Source of the DNA: Niveibacterium sp. 24ML
GTDB taxonomy: Bacteria > Pseudomonadota > Gammaproteobacteria > Burkholderiales > Rhodocyclaceae
Reading direction: 5' to 3'
DNA length: 64,000 nt
Assembly (NCBI RefSeq): GCF_026586805.1
Contig: NZ_JAPFHA010000019.1
Coordinates: 40,473-104,472, forward strand
Position numbers and translations under genes: made by a program. The notes below the pieces were generated by a model. The model was not told the origin of the DNA, did no database searches, and saw nothing but the letters and a program-made list of their open reading frames with translations. Below, piece by piece: positions 31,398 to 40,677 of this stretch (its first letter is position 1; each line of letters starts with the position of its first letter).

Positions 31398-32240
31398 TTA
31401 GCGCTTCCAGAGCGCGTGGAAGTGGTGCACCGGCCCGTGGCCCTTGCCCACCTCCAGTTCGCCGGATGCGGCAATCGCGCGCAGCAGCCATTCGCGCGCA
31501 TGCCGCACCGCGGCTTCGACCGGGCGGAACTGCCCCTGCGCCTGCGGCAGCAGCGCGGCGATGGCGGCCGAGAGCGAGCAGCCGGTGCCGTGGGTGTTCT
31601 TGGTGTCGATGCGCTGGCCCGGCAGCTCGACCATGCGGTCGCCGTCGAACAGCAGATCCATCAACTCGCCGCCGGGCAGGTGGCCGCCCTTGAGCAGTAC
31701 CCAGCGCTCGCTGGAGAGCGGCAGCAGCTCGCGCAGGCGTTCGGCGGCGCGGTACATCTCCTTGACTGATTCCGGTGCGCGTTGATCCAGCAGCACGCCG
31801 GCTTCGGGCAGGTTGGGCGTGATCATGAAGCTTTGCGGCAGCAGCGCTTCCTTCACCATCGCGACTGCGTTCTTCGCGAGCAGGTGGTCGCCGCTCTTGG
31901 CCACCATCACCGGATCGCAGACCACGAACTTCGCCGCGTAGTGGGCGAGGCGGTCGGCGACGTTGAACACGATGTCGGCGGTGCCGAGCATGCCCAGCTT
32001 TACGGCGTCGATCCGCACATCCGAGAAAAGCGTATCAATTTGTAGCCGCAGGAAGTCAATCGGCGGCGTGTGCACGCCGGTTACCGCCTGGGTGTTCTGC
32101 GCGGTGAGTGCCGCAACCACGCCACAGCCGTAGGCGCCGTGCGCCGAGAAGGCCTTGAGGTCGGCGTAGATGCCGGCGCCGCCGGAAGGGTCGATGCCGG
32201 CGATGGTCACAACATTGGGGATCTGGCGGGGCGTGCTCAT
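31398..32240 (-). CDS. thiD: Hydroxymethylpyrimidine / phosphomethylpyrimidine kinase
   Basis: A 280-residue ribokinase-fold enzyme that phosphorylates HMP and HMP-P in thiamine synthesis. Motifs: N-terminal VVTIAGIDPSGGAGIYADLK, VCDPVMVAKSGDHLL, ITPNLPEAGVLL and the anion-hole DTKNTHGTGCSLSAAIAA. ThiC, which makes HMP-P, is encoded 20 kb away in this window. No TPP riboswitch is evident ahead of thiD itself. Confidence 0.95.
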   Translation of the reverse strand: MSTPRQIPNVVTIAGIDPSGGAGIYADLKAFSAHGAYGCGVVAALTAQNTQAVTGVHTPPIDFLRLQIDTLFSDVRIDAVKLGMLGTADIVFNVADRLAHYAAKFVVCDPVMVAKSGDHLLAKNAVAMVKEALLPQSFMITPNLPEAGVLLDQRAPESVKEMYRAAERLRELLPLSSERWVLLKGGHLPGGELMDLLFDGDRMVELPGQRIDTKNTHGTGCSLSAAIAALLPQAQGQFRPVEAAVRHAREWLLRAIAASGELEVGKGHGPVHHFHALWKR

Positions 32241-32412
32241 GGTGTTCAGTCAGCGGCGGCAGGAAGGGTAGGCGCGGATTTTCCCATGAACCGGGCGGGC
32301 GTCGTGCGGTGGCGACGCCTCGCGAGCCTGCTGCCAAGGCTGCTAGAATCCGCGCGCCTTCACTTTTTTGCATCGCAGCAGTCACAAGCCGTCTGCGCTG
32401 CCCACCGGATTC

Positions 32413-33477
32413 ATGAGTCGTACCGCATCACGTTTTGTCCTCATCGATGCGCTCAAAGCGCTCGCCTCGCAGCTGATCGTGCTTCACCACCTTGCCTACT
32501 ACGGCCCCATGTCGGACCTGGCGAGCGCGCTCGCGCCCGCGCTGTTCGCGTGGCTGGCGCACGATGCGCGCCTGGTGGTGCAAGTGTTTCTGGTGATTGG
32601 CGGCTTCCTCGCGGCGCGCGGCCTTGCGCCCGATGCCCGGTTCTCCGCGCGTGAGGGCCTTGTCACGCTGGTGTGGCAGCGCTACCTGCGGCTGGCGGTG
32701 CCCTTGATGGCCATGCTGGTCTTCGCAATTGTGGCGGCGGCAATCGCACGCGCCTTGTTCGAGCATGATGCAACGCCCGCGCGGCCGAGCATTGTGCAAG
32801 TGCTGGCGCACCTGTTCCTGTTGCAGGATCTCGTCGGGCAGGAGGCGCTTTCGGCCGGGGTCTGGTATGTCGCGATCGATCTTCAGCTGTTCGCGCTGTT
32901 TGCCATGATCATGTGGCTGGCGCGGGCGCCCGGCCCGCGCGTGAGTGCCGTGCTTGGGCCGGTGGCGGTGGCGGGCCTCGCGCTGCTGTCGATCTTCTAC
33001 TTCAATCGTGACGCGGCCTGGGATGTGGCCGCGCCATACTTCTTTGGCGCCTACGCGCTCGGGGCCTTCGCATGGTGGGGGGCGCAGCGTGGCCGCGCCT
33101 GGTGGCTGATGGCCCTGATGACGGCGACGCTGCTCGCCCTTGAGGTGGACTTCCGCGAGCGTCTGGCGCTCGCTGCCTGCGTGGCGCTGGCGCTGATGCT
33201 GGCGCAAAGCAAGCCGCACTGGTGCCGGGCGCTGGATTGGCGTTTGCTGGCCTGGTTGTCGCGGATTTCGTATCCGCTCTTCCTGATCCATTTCCCGGTG
33301 TGCCTGCTCGTGAACGCCGCGTTTGCGGTGTGGTTGCCGCAGACGGCGCCGGTGCAGGCGCTGGGTGTGTTGATTGCGTGGCTGGGCAGTGTCGCGGTGG
33401 CAGACCTTTTCGGTCGCTGGGTGGACACGCGTGCGCCGTTTGCCGCACGGCCGGTGGCGGCGCCTCAGCGCGCCTGA
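32413..33477 (+). CDS. Acyltransferase family 3 membrane protein
   Basis: A 354-residue integral membrane protein with about ten hydrophobic segments. The N-terminal helix VLIDALKALASQLIVLHHLAYYG carries the H of the acyltransferase-3 family (usually RxxAxxxVxxxH), and LVVQVFLVIGGFLAARGL is the matching second helix; ISYPLFLIHFPV is the conserved late motif. Members acylate sugars, lipopolysaccharide or other envelope glycans. ATG 32413 is chosen over an in-frame TTG 32368. Target unknown. Confidence 0.85.
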   Translation: MSRTASRFVLIDALKALASQLIVLHHLAYYGPMSDLASALAPALFAWLAHDARLVVQVFLVIGGFLAARGLAPDARFSAREGLVTLVWQRYLRLAVPLMAMLVFAIVAAAIARALFEHDATPARPSIVQVLAHLFLLQDLVGQEALSAGVWYVAIDLQLFALFAMIMWLARAPGPRVSAVLGPVAVAGLALLSIFYFNRDAAWDVAAPYFFGAYALGAFAWWGAQRGRAWWLMALMTATLLALEVDFRERLALAACVALALMLAQSKPHWCRALDWRLLAWLSRISYPLFLIHFPVCLLVNAAFAVWLPQTAPVQALGVLIAWLGSVAVADLFGRWVDTRAPFAARPVAAPQRA

Positions 33478-33652
33478 TCCGGGGCGTCGGGCATTTCCAT
33501 TTGGCGGGGCAGCCGCCGCACCCGGCTGGAACTGGGCGCAGGGTTGAGTTTGCCGCGTTGCGTGCAAGCCTTTTGAGTCGGGTGCGGTTTCACGCCAGGG
33601 CTTGATCGGGTGATGAATGCGCCGCCCGGACGGTGTTCTTTGTCTGCCCCAA

Positions 33653-33804
33653 CTAAGGAAGGTCTGAATAAGTGGCTGCGACGGCGCATCGCTGCGTTAC
33701 GGCGTGCTCACTCCCGCGCCTATCTATCAGATCTGTCCTGGTCGCTGCGCGCGCCGCGCCTTGCGCTGCATCCGTCTCGTTCACTTATTCAGACCTTCCC
33801 TAAG
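33653..33804. repeat. 152-bp inverted-repeat element (MITE/REP-like), copy 1
   Basis: Terminal inverted repeats ctaaggaaggtctgaataag and its complement (cttattcagaccttccctaa) enclose about 110 bases of GC-rich sequence with no gene. An identical-length relative lies at 59064-59215. It sits between two convergent genes, and its right terminus supplies the TAG stop of the response-regulator gene at 33800. The rest of the 33478-33652 gap shows nothing clear. Confidence 0.88.
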
Positions 33805-34873
33805 CGGCCGGGGCGAGCCCGGATGCACCCTTGTCACGCTGCAGGGCCCGCAGGATCTGCGGGTCAAGTTCGACGCGCGGGCTGGGCGCCTCGACGTCGA
33901 TTGTCTGGCGCGTGAGTGCCAGCAGCTTGTGCTGCAGGACGAGGTTTTCCCATGCGCTGACGACATTGGCCGCGAAGCGGGTAAGCAATTCGCGGTCGTC
34001 CGCCCGCACCACGTGCTTGAAGGCCATGTAGAGCAGGCCCTCGCTGCCGGCGGCAGTGCGGTGGTAGGCCACCATGAAGCCGGCCTCATCAATGCTGCGG
34101 CCGAGCGTGCGCGCGCGCTGGAAGGCGTCGGCCACGTCGGGCGGCAATTGATCCGCCGAGGGGGCGGTGCGGTACTGCACGTAATCGTCGGTGGTGGCCA
34201 GTACCGTCATCGGCACCGCGCGTTCGGCCGGGGTGTCGTCGTAAGTGGCAAGGCAGGTGGCGCACAGGCCGGAACCCTGATCACCCATCAGGTTGCGCGC
34301 CTGTTCGAGGATGGACGAGGCCAGTTCCGCGAGGCTGGGGCTGTCGCCAATGCGGGTGATGGCATCCACGGTGCGCCGCAGTGCGGTGCGCGAGCGCTCG
34401 ATCGTGAGGATGTCGCGATAGCCGCGCAGCGCCACGTAGAGCGCGGTTTCGAGCTTGCGCTTGGTCAGTTCGGCCTTGGTCTTGTAGTCGTTGATGTCGT
34501 AGTCGCGAATCACCGATTCTTCCGGCGCCTGGCCCGCCTGACCGGTGCGCAGCACGATACGCACCGCGCGGTTGCCAAGCCCCTCGCGGATCTCGCGCAC
34601 CAGATCGAGCCCGGCGGTTTCGGTTTCCATCACCACATCGAGCAGGATCACCGCAATGTCGCGGCGTTCGCGCAGCACCACGCGTGCTTCGTTGGCGCTC
34701 AGGCAGTTGATGATATGGAGCGGTCGGTCTTCGAAGGTGAAACCCAGGGTGCCCAGGCGGGTGACCTGATGTACATCGGGCTCGTCGTCCACCACCAGCA
34801 CGGTCCATGCCTCATCGGCACCGCCCTGGCTGGGCGGTGTTTCCGGTTCGTCGACAAACATCAGATCGTCCAT
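33800..34873 (-). CDS. Response regulator with DUF3369-type output domain
   Basis: A 357-residue protein: short acidic N-terminus MDDLMFVDEPE, receiver domain (VLVVDDEPDVH, phospho-acceptor Asp in VILLDVVMETE, Lys in NDYKTKAEL) and a C-terminal regulatory domain of the DUF3369 type without an obvious HD or GGDEF catalytic motif. Start 34873 is chosen by analogy with the paralogue at 36291-36779 (MDELLFIEDEE); ATG 34918 is also open. The stop codon is contributed by the adjoining repeat element. Partner kinase not visible. Confidence 0.85.
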   Translation of the reverse strand: MDDLMFVDEPETPPSQGGADEAWTVLVVDDEPDVHQVTRLGTLGFTFEDRPLHIINCLSANEARVVLRERRDIAVILLDVVMETETAGLDLVREIREGLGNRAVRIVLRTGQAGQAPEESVIRDYDINDYKTKAELTKRKLETALYVALRGYRDILTIERSRTALRRTVDAITRIGDSPSLAELASSILEQARNLMGDQGSGLCATCLATYDDTPAERAVPMTVLATTDDYVQYRTAPSADQLPPDVADAFQRARTLGRSIDEAGFMVAYHRTAAGSEGLLYMAFKHVVRADDRELLTRFAANVVSAWENLVLQHKLLALTRQTIDVEAPSPRVELDPQILRALQRDKGASGLAPAA

Positions 34874-34972
34874 GGCGGATTCGTGTTCGCTGGTGAAATG
34901 CTGGGCGTGCCAGATCATTTACGGCCCGGTGGCGGCCCGACTTGAGCCGTCGCACCGGGCCGCACGGCGGGA

Positions 34973-35572
34973 TCAGGCGGGCTGACGGGGGGCGGTAAAG
35001 ATGTGCAGCGCAGCATGCTGTAGCAGCATGATGGTCTTGGCGTCGCAGATGCGGCCATCGCCCACCATGCGCATTGCTTCGTCGAAGCCCAGCTCGAAGA
35101 CCTCGATGTCCTCGCCTTCGTGTTCGAGCCCGCCGCCTTCGCCGATGCGGTCAGACGGGTCGTATTCGGCAACGTACAGGTACAGCCTTTCGGTGACGGC
35201 GCCGGGGCTCATGAAGGCCTCGCAGACCTTGCGCACATCGCGTACCCGGTAGCCGGCTTCTTCCTCGGCTTCGGCGCGGATGCGGGTTTCCGGATCGGCT
35301 TCGTCAAGCAGCCCGGCCGGCACCTCGATCATCAGATCATCGTGGTGGTTAACGAAGGCCGGGTAGCGGAACTGCCGCGTCAGGATCACGGTGCGCTGCG
35401 GCAGGCTGTAGAGCAGGATCGCCGCGCCGTTGCCGCGATCGTAGCTTTCGCGGTGCTGCGCCTGCCAGCGGCCGTCGCGGCGGCGGAACTCGAAGTGGGT
35501 GGTCTTGAGGATGTACCAGTTGTCTGACAGCAGACGCTCGTCAAGGACTCGTACCCGCTCCGAAATGCTCAT
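34973..35572 (-). CDS. nudK: Nudix hydrolase, GDP-mannose pyrophosphatase NudK-like
   Basis: A 199-residue protein alignable with E. coli NudK over its full length: SDNWYILKTTHFEFRRRDG, YDRGNGAAILLY, TRQFRYPAFVN, Nudix region AGLLDEADPETRIRAEAEEE, YMSPG-like FMSPGAVTERLYLYVAEY and DAKTIMLLQ. NudK hydrolyses GDP-mannose and related nucleotide sugars. The Nudix box has D and A where GX5E and REUXEE would have E and R, but the metal-binding EAEEE core is retained. Confidence 0.88.
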   Translation of the reverse strand: MSISERVRVLDERLLSDNWYILKTTHFEFRRRDGRWQAQHRESYDRGNGAAILLYSLPQRTVILTRQFRYPAFVNHHDDLMIEVPAGLLDEADPETRIRAEAEEEAGYRVRDVRKVCEAFMSPGAVTERLYLYVAEYDPSDRIGEGGGLEHEGEDIEVFELGFDEAMRMVGDGRICDAKTIMLLQHAALHIFTAPRQPA

Positions 35573-35600
35573 TGCTTGCTCCGTGATGGTCGGTGAGGCG

Positions 35601-36242
35601 TTACGCGGCGCGGCGGAAGGTCAGGTTTATCCGCTGCATGCCAAGCAAGGAGTGTAACCCTTCGCCGATCGGCTTGACGCCGTGAAACCGAAGGCGATCC
35701 GGCCCGCCCCAGACCAGCACATCGCCGTGCTGCAGCGTCAGGTGCTTTACCGGATCGCTGCGCACCAGGCCGCCGAAAAGGAACACTGCCGGCAGCCCGA
35801 GGGAGACGGACACGATCGGTGCGCTGTAGTCGTGCTCGTCACGGTCCTGATGCAGCGATAACCGGGTGCCCGGCGTGTAGCGGTTGATCAGGCAGGCATC
35901 GGGCGCGAAGCCGGCAAAGCCCGCCTGCTCGGCCGCGCTGTGTGCCAGCAAGGCGAAGCACGCCGGCATGGGGGGCCAGGGCAGGCCGCTCTGCGGGTCG
36001 ATTGCCTGGTAGCGGTAGCCCGCGCGGTCGCTCACCCAGCCGAGCGCGCCGCAGTTGCTCATGGCCACCGACATCCGCTGCCCACCGGGCGTGACAAGGT
36101 GGCGGAAGGGCGCTTGGGCCGTGATCTGGTCAATCGCGTTAAGCAGCGCCGCCGCCTTTGATTCTGCAAACCGGTGCAGCAGCATCGTGCCGGGCCCAAG
36201 GCGCTCCGCGGGGCTGGTTTCGGCGAAGAGATCGGCGTTCAT
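35601..36242 (-). CDS. alkB: DNA oxidative demethylase AlkB
   Basis: A 213-residue 2-oxoglutarate/Fe(II) dioxygenase that repairs N1-methyladenine and N3-methylcytosine. Motifs: MSVAMSNCGALGW, CLINRYTPGTRLSLHQDRDE (Fe ligands H and D), VSVSLGLPAVFLFGG, DVLVWGG, FHGVKP and RINLTFRR. Ends 28 bases before nudK starts on the same strand. No Ada-type operator noticed. Confidence 0.95.
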   Translation of the reverse strand: MNADLFAETSPAERLGPGTMLLHRFAESKAAALLNAIDQITAQAPFRHLVTPGGQRMSVAMSNCGALGWVSDRAGYRYQAIDPQSGLPWPPMPACFALLAHSAAEQAGFAGFAPDACLINRYTPGTRLSLHQDRDEHDYSAPIVSVSLGLPAVFLFGGLVRSDPVKHLTLQHGDVLVWGGPDRLRFHGVKPIGEGLHSLLGMQRINLTFRRAA

Positions 36243-36290
36243 CGGGGGTTTGGGATCGGCAAGCGGGCCGTGAGTGGGCGATCAGCCACT

Positions 36291-36779
36291 TCAGTGTGCG
36301 CGGGCGCTCGCGGCACAGTAGGCCGTGAGCGATTCGGTGACGATGCGCTCAAGCCGCGGTTTGTCGATTTCGCTTTTCCATGCAAAGCCATTGATGCCTG
36401 CTTGCTCCAGGGCCGAGCGCGAGCAGTAGCCGCCGGCCGCGGTGCGGATCACGATCTGCGTGCGGTCGTATGCCGGTTTGGCGCGCAGCGCGCGGATGAC
36501 GGCCAGGCCTGCGTCGATGCGCTCCATGACGATATCGAGCAGGATCAGCGCGATCTCCGGCGTGCTCGGGAGTATCGCCAGCGCTTCGTCGCCGCTGTAG
36601 CAATCAATGAAGTGCAGCGGGCGCCCTTGAAAGCGGAAGTGCTTGAGCGCCATGCCGGTGATCGTGTGGACGTCGTGATCGTCGTCCACCACCATCACCA
36701 CCCAGCCGGCATCTGCCTTCGCGTGTGCGGCGTGCGGTGGCTCTGCTTCTTCGTCTTCGATGAAAAGCAGCTCATCCAT
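36291..36779 (-). CDS. Single-domain response regulator
   Basis: A 162-residue receiver protein beginning MDELLFIEDEE, with VVMVVDDDHDVH, phospho-acceptor region ALILLDIVMERID and a Lys (FAWKSEIDKPRL) in the position expected for receivers. It resembles the N-terminal half of the response regulator at 33800-34873 (shared MD-D/E-LLF start, HFIDCYSGDEAL versus HIINCLSANEAR), so the two probably diverged from one gene and may compete for one kinase. Confidence 0.85.
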   Translation of the reverse strand: MDELLFIEDEEAEPPHAAHAKADAGWVVMVVDDDHDVHTITGMALKHFRFQGRPLHFIDCYSGDEALAILPSTPEIALILLDIVMERIDAGLAVIRALRAKPAYDRTQIVIRTAAGGYCSRSALEQAGINGFAWKSEIDKPRLERIVTESLTAYCAASARAH

Positions 36780-36903
36780 GGGATTGGTATCCGGCCGGCA
36801 TGGGACCGAGATGGGGCCGACAGGGCGCCGGCCTATGCTCTTCAGTGTAGGCCGCGCGCGCCGCGCGCGACAAGGCCACGCGCTGAACGGCCGCTGCGCG
36901 GCT

Positions 36904-38895
36904 TCAGGGCAGTGAGGGGGCGTCGCTGCGGCGCTTGTAGAAGCTCACTTTCGCGCTGACCGGCACCTGCGAGGGCGGCGGGCTCTGCAGGATGTGTTTC
37001 TTGGCCTTGCCGATCACATGCATCTCGCACGGCTTGCAGTCGAATTTCAGCGTGAAGCGCTCGTTGCCATTGACCAGCGTCATCGGCTCGGCCCGCACCT
37101 GCCCCTGCACGCCCTGCACGCCCTTGGCCTGCTTGGGGCACAGGTTGAACGAGAAGCGCAGGCAGTGCTTGGTGATCATCAGGGGCACTTCGCCGGCTTC
37201 TTCGTGTGCTTCGTAGGCGGCGGCGATCAGCTTGACGCCGTGGCGGGTGTAGAAGTCGCGCGCGGCCTGGTTGTAGACGTTGGCCAGAAAGCTCAGCGTG
37301 TCTTCCGGATAGGCCACTGGCGGCTCGACTGCGGCTTTGCGCTGCGGCCGTTGCCAGCTTGCAAGCCGTGCCGCTTCGAGCTTTGCCACCGCGTCGCGCC
37401 GCAGGGCATTGATCGCCGATGCCGGCACGAACCAGGCTTGCGCGCAGGCCAGCGTGGTCGATTGCAGCGTGAAGGCGGTGCCGCCGAACTTGGCCAGATG
37501 TTCGCGCAGGGTGGCCTCGGCCTTGTCGGCGTGCTGCGCGGGCTGCTTGTCGAAGGCGGCTTCGGCGGTGGCGCTGATGCCGTCTTCGTCGGTCAGCGTC
37601 AGCGCAAAGCCGGTGGCGGTGTCGGCAAAAGTTGCCCAAACCGCGATGCGGCGCTCGGCGGACTTTTTCGTCAGCGCCTGTTCCCAGGCGTGGTCGCGGT
37701 TGCGGCTCACCGCCACGCCGGGCTTGAGGCCCGGCAACTGCGCCACCGGCTCGTTCGGGAACACGCGCCACAGCGTGCCTGCTTCACCTGCACCGAGCTT
37801 TTCGACCGTGTTGGCCTGCAGGCCAACCACCTCGCGCTTGTGCATGTAGTTGAGCCCGTCGCCGTTGGCGAGGGGCTCGGTGGCGTCGATCTCGAAGCAG
37901 TCCTTGCCGACGCGGCTCACGGTACCCAGCGGCAGGCCGACGAAGGTGGGCGTGTCGAAGGCGCCGATGTCTTCCTTGCGGCCGGTGGCGAAGTAGTCGG
38001 TGGCGCCGCGGTGGAAGGTCTTGTCGGGGTTGGGGGTGAACAGCAGTTGCGTGCGGCCGCTCGACGCCCTTGCAAGCGCGGGCTGCGCCTCGATGATCTG
38101 GTCGAGCAACTGGCGGTAGTGGCCGGTGATGTTCTTGACGTAGCCGGCGTCCTTGTAGCGGCCTTCGATCTTGAAACTGCGCACGCCGGCGGCGATCAGG
38201 TGCGCGAGGTTGGCGCTCTGGTTGTTGTCCTTCATCGACAGCAGGTGCTTGTCGAAGGCCACCACGCGGCCTTGCTGGTCCTGCAGGGTGTAGGGCAGGC
38301 GGCAGGCTTGCGAGCAGTCGCCACGGTTGGCGCTGCGGCCGGTGTGGGCGTGGCTGATGTTGCACTGGCCCGAGAAGGCCACGCACAGCGCGCCGTGGAT
38401 GAAGTGTTCGATCGTGGTGTCGGCCGGCACCGCGGCGCGGATCGCGGCGATTTGCTCGATCGTCAGCTCGCGCGCCAGCACGATCTGCGAAAAGCCGGAT
38501 TCGGCGAGGAACTTCGCTTTTGCGACGGTGCGGATGTCGCACTGGGTTGAGGCATGCAGCTCGATCGGCGGGATGTCCAGTTCCAGCAAGCCCATGTCCT
38601 GCACGATCAGCGCATCCACGCCGGCGTCGTAAAGCTCATGCGCCAGCTTGCGCGCCGGTTCCAGCTCGGCGTCGTGCAGGATGGTGTTGAGCGTGACGAA
38701 GATGCGCGCGTGGTAGCGGTGTGCGAATTCGACCAGCGAGGCGATCTCGCTCACCGTATTGCTGGCGTTGTGCCGCGCGCCGAAAGACGGCCCGCCGATA
38801 TACACCGCATCCGCGCCGTGCAGGATCGCCTCGCGGCCGATCTCGGCCGTCTTCGCGGGGGAAAGCAGTTCAAGCTGGTGGGCGGGCAGGCTCAT
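36904..38895 (-). CDS. rlhA: Peptidase U32 family protein RlhA (23S rRNA C2501 hydroxylation)
   Basis: A 663-residue protein with N-terminal ELLSPAKTAEIGREAILHGA, the U32 signature region HIF-type EHFIHGALCVAFSGQCNISH, the cysteines of RGDCSQACRLPY and a second cysteine group near the C-terminus (CLRFSFNLCPKQAKG, FDCKPCEMH) that fits an Fe-S site. E. coli RlhA (YdcP) has similar length and modifies 23S rRNA C2501 using prephenate-derived chemistry. The U32 paralogues TrhP and UbiU/V are shorter, so RlhA is preferred. Confidence 0.88.
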   Translation of the reverse strand: MSLPAHQLELLSPAKTAEIGREAILHGADAVYIGGPSFGARHNASNTVSEIASLVEFAHRYHARIFVTLNTILHDAELEPARKLAHELYDAGVDALIVQDMGLLELDIPPIELHASTQCDIRTVAKAKFLAESGFSQIVLARELTIEQIAAIRAAVPADTTIEHFIHGALCVAFSGQCNISHAHTGRSANRGDCSQACRLPYTLQDQQGRVVAFDKHLLSMKDNNQSANLAHLIAAGVRSFKIEGRYKDAGYVKNITGHYRQLLDQIIEAQPALARASSGRTQLLFTPNPDKTFHRGATDYFATGRKEDIGAFDTPTFVGLPLGTVSRVGKDCFEIDATEPLANGDGLNYMHKREVVGLQANTVEKLGAGEAGTLWRVFPNEPVAQLPGLKPGVAVSRNRDHAWEQALTKKSAERRIAVWATFADTATGFALTLTDEDGISATAEAAFDKQPAQHADKAEATLREHLAKFGGTAFTLQSTTLACAQAWFVPASAINALRRDAVAKLEAARLASWQRPQRKAAVEPPVAYPEDTLSFLANVYNQAARDFYTRHGVKLIAAAYEAHEEAGEVPLMITKHCLRFSFNLCPKQAKGVQGVQGQVRAEPMTLVNGNERFTLKFDCKPCEMHVIGKAKKHILQSPPPSQVPVSAKVSFYKRRSDAPSLP

Positions 38896-39040
38896 CGCGG
38901 TCTCTTCGGGGTCATTGCGGCGGCGCGCGCAAGCCTCTGCGGGCCCGCTGCGCGAGGGCGCGGATTGTAGCCCGTCCGCCCCCCGGAATCGACAAAAATC
39001 GTTTTGCGTCCGGGACTTGGCGCTGCTGCCCTGCGGCGGA

Positions 39041-39280
39041 TCAGCCGATTGAAATCACGCCCTGAATCCGCTCGCCGGCGGCCTTGGTGGGCGGTGAGCG
39101 GTGCGGTTCGAGCCCCGGTGCGCGGGCTTGCTCGCCGTAACGCAGTCCTTCCGGGTGGCTTTCGGTGGCGTAGGCCGCATCAAACCCCATGTCGCCGAAG
39201 AGTTTGGGCCGATCGCGTGCGAAGCGTGCTTCGCCGATCGGGTCGTCATCGGTGCCGCTTGTGGTGGATATCGTGTCCAT
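39041..39280 (-). CDS. Small hypothetical protein
   Basis: A 79-residue acidic-to-neutral protein starting MDTISTTSGTDDDPIGEARF, preceded by gggggaacc as a plausible ribosome site. No signal peptide, helix-turn-helix or membrane segment. I recognise no family. It occupies the gap between rlhA and the GGDEF gene; the rest of that gap (39281-39459) shows nothing. Confidence 0.5.
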   Translation of the reverse strand: MDTISTTSGTDDDPIGEARFARDRPKLFGDMGFDAAYATESHPEGLRYGEQARAPGLEPHRSPPTKAAGERIQGVISIG

Positions 39281-39459
39281 GCCGGTTCCCCCGAGTTGCC
39301 GCGCGTGATGGCGCGATGCTGGCCGGCGCAGGATCACCGCCGCCGACCTGTTTCAGACCTGCCGCTGTGCCCTTGGTTCAAGCCGCGCGCAGCAAGCAGG
39401 CCGCATTGATTGATAGGTGCTTGTGCGCGCAGAAGCAAGGCTGCAGCGCAGCGGGGCGG

Positions 39460-40470
39460 CTAGTCGCCGACCAGCACGCGGTTGCGGCCGGTGGACTTGG
39501 CCTTGAGCAGCGCGAGGTCGGCGCGTTGCAGCAGTGAATCGAGCGCGGCGTCGCGCGCCGGGTCGTAGTGAGCAACGCCGATGCTCAGGGTGCAGGGCTC
39601 GGCGAGGCCATGCTTGCAACTCGCAGCAGCCAGGCGCAAGCGCTCGGCGATCTGCCGGGCTTCGCCGGCATCGGTGTCGGGCAGCAGCGCGAGAAACTCC
39701 TCGCCGCCATAGCGGCCTATCACATCGGACTGCCGCAGGACCGAGAGGAAGAGTTCGGCCAGATCCCGCAGCACCTGATCACCTGCTGCGTGGCCGTAGC
39801 GGTCGTTAACTGCCTTGAAAAGATCCAGGTCGATCATCAGCAGCGACAAGGGGTGGTCACCGCGCGTTGCACGGCTGAACTCATGCGTGGCCAGCTCGAA
39901 CAGGTGCCGCCGGTTGTAGAGGCCGGTCAGCCCATCGCGCGTGGCCAGTTCGGTGAGGCAAGCGTTGGCGTACTCCAGCTCGGCGGTGCGTTCGGCAACG
40001 CGTCGTTCGAGCGCCTCGTTTGCGCCGCGCAACCGGGCTTCGGCGCGCCGCAGTGCGCTGATGTCGCGCGAGATGCCCAGGATGTACTCGATTCGCCCCT
40101 GCGCATCAGCTGCCGGCACGAGCAGGGTGTGCCAGTGCTGCGGCGGTGCATCGGGTGGGCCGCCGGTTTCTTCGTAGTGCATCGGCTGTCCAAGCGCGAT
40201 GCATTGCCGGTAGTGCTGGCTCACCGCCTCGAACTGCTCCGCCGGCAGCACCGTGTCGAGCGGCAGGCCGTGTGTGGCTTCGCCATCGCGCCCGAGCAAA
40301 CGGGCCAGTGCCGGGTTGATCGCCTCAACAATGAAGCGGCCGTCGGCTTCACAGCGGATGACGAAGACGTTATCGGGGAATTGCTCCCAAAGCTTCTCGA
40401 AGGCCCCGAAGCGTCGTCGCAAGAGGCTGCTGATGCGGTGCGGCAAGTTCAGATCAGAACGCGGATTCAT
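39460..40470 (-). CDS. PAS-GGDEF diguanylate cyclase
   Basis: A 336-residue soluble sensor-cyclase. A PAS domain with following PAC segment (DNVFVIRCEADGRFIVEAIN to EYILGISRDISALRRAEARL) leads through a coiled coil to a GGDEF domain with DGLTGLYNRRHL and active-site GRYGGEEF. The GGEEF signature predicts c-di-GMP synthesis. No RxxD inhibitory site is evident immediately upstream of it. ATG 40470 is preferred to the in-frame start at 40500. Confidence 0.93.
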   Translation of the reverse strand: MNPRSDLNLPHRISSLLRRRFGAFEKLWEQFPDNVFVIRCEADGRFIVEAINPALARLLGRDGEATHGLPLDTVLPAEQFEAVSQHYRQCIALGQPMHYEETGGPPDAPPQHWHTLLVPAADAQGRIEYILGISRDISALRRAEARLRGANEALERRVAERTAELEYANACLTELATRDGLTGLYNRRHLFELATHEFSRATRGDHPLSLLMIDLDLFKAVNDRYGHAAGDQVLRDLAELFLSVLRQSDVIGRYGGEEFLALLPDTDAGEARQIAERLRLAAASCKHGLAEPCTLSIGVAHYDPARDAALDSLLQRADLALLKAKSTGRNRVLVGD

Positions 40471-40677
40471 CGCCAAACGCCCCCATTGCGGCTGGCGCAT
40501 CGCCGCCCGCCGCTTGCCAACAGCACATCACAGCGCGGCGCCTGGCTTGATGACCCAAGGCAAATGCGGCGGGATCTGGCGGGGGAATCGACTTCGCGCG
40601 CCGATCTGCGACGCATCCGCCAGCCCCGCGCTGGCATCACCCGGCTGATGCCGTGGTATCGGGCAGCCAGCGGGATG

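Noticed and set aside
36994..38550. Long plus-strand open frame of about 518 codons
   Set aside because: Antisense to rlhA; Gly/Val/Ala/His-rich composition typical of an anti-codon-frame shadow.
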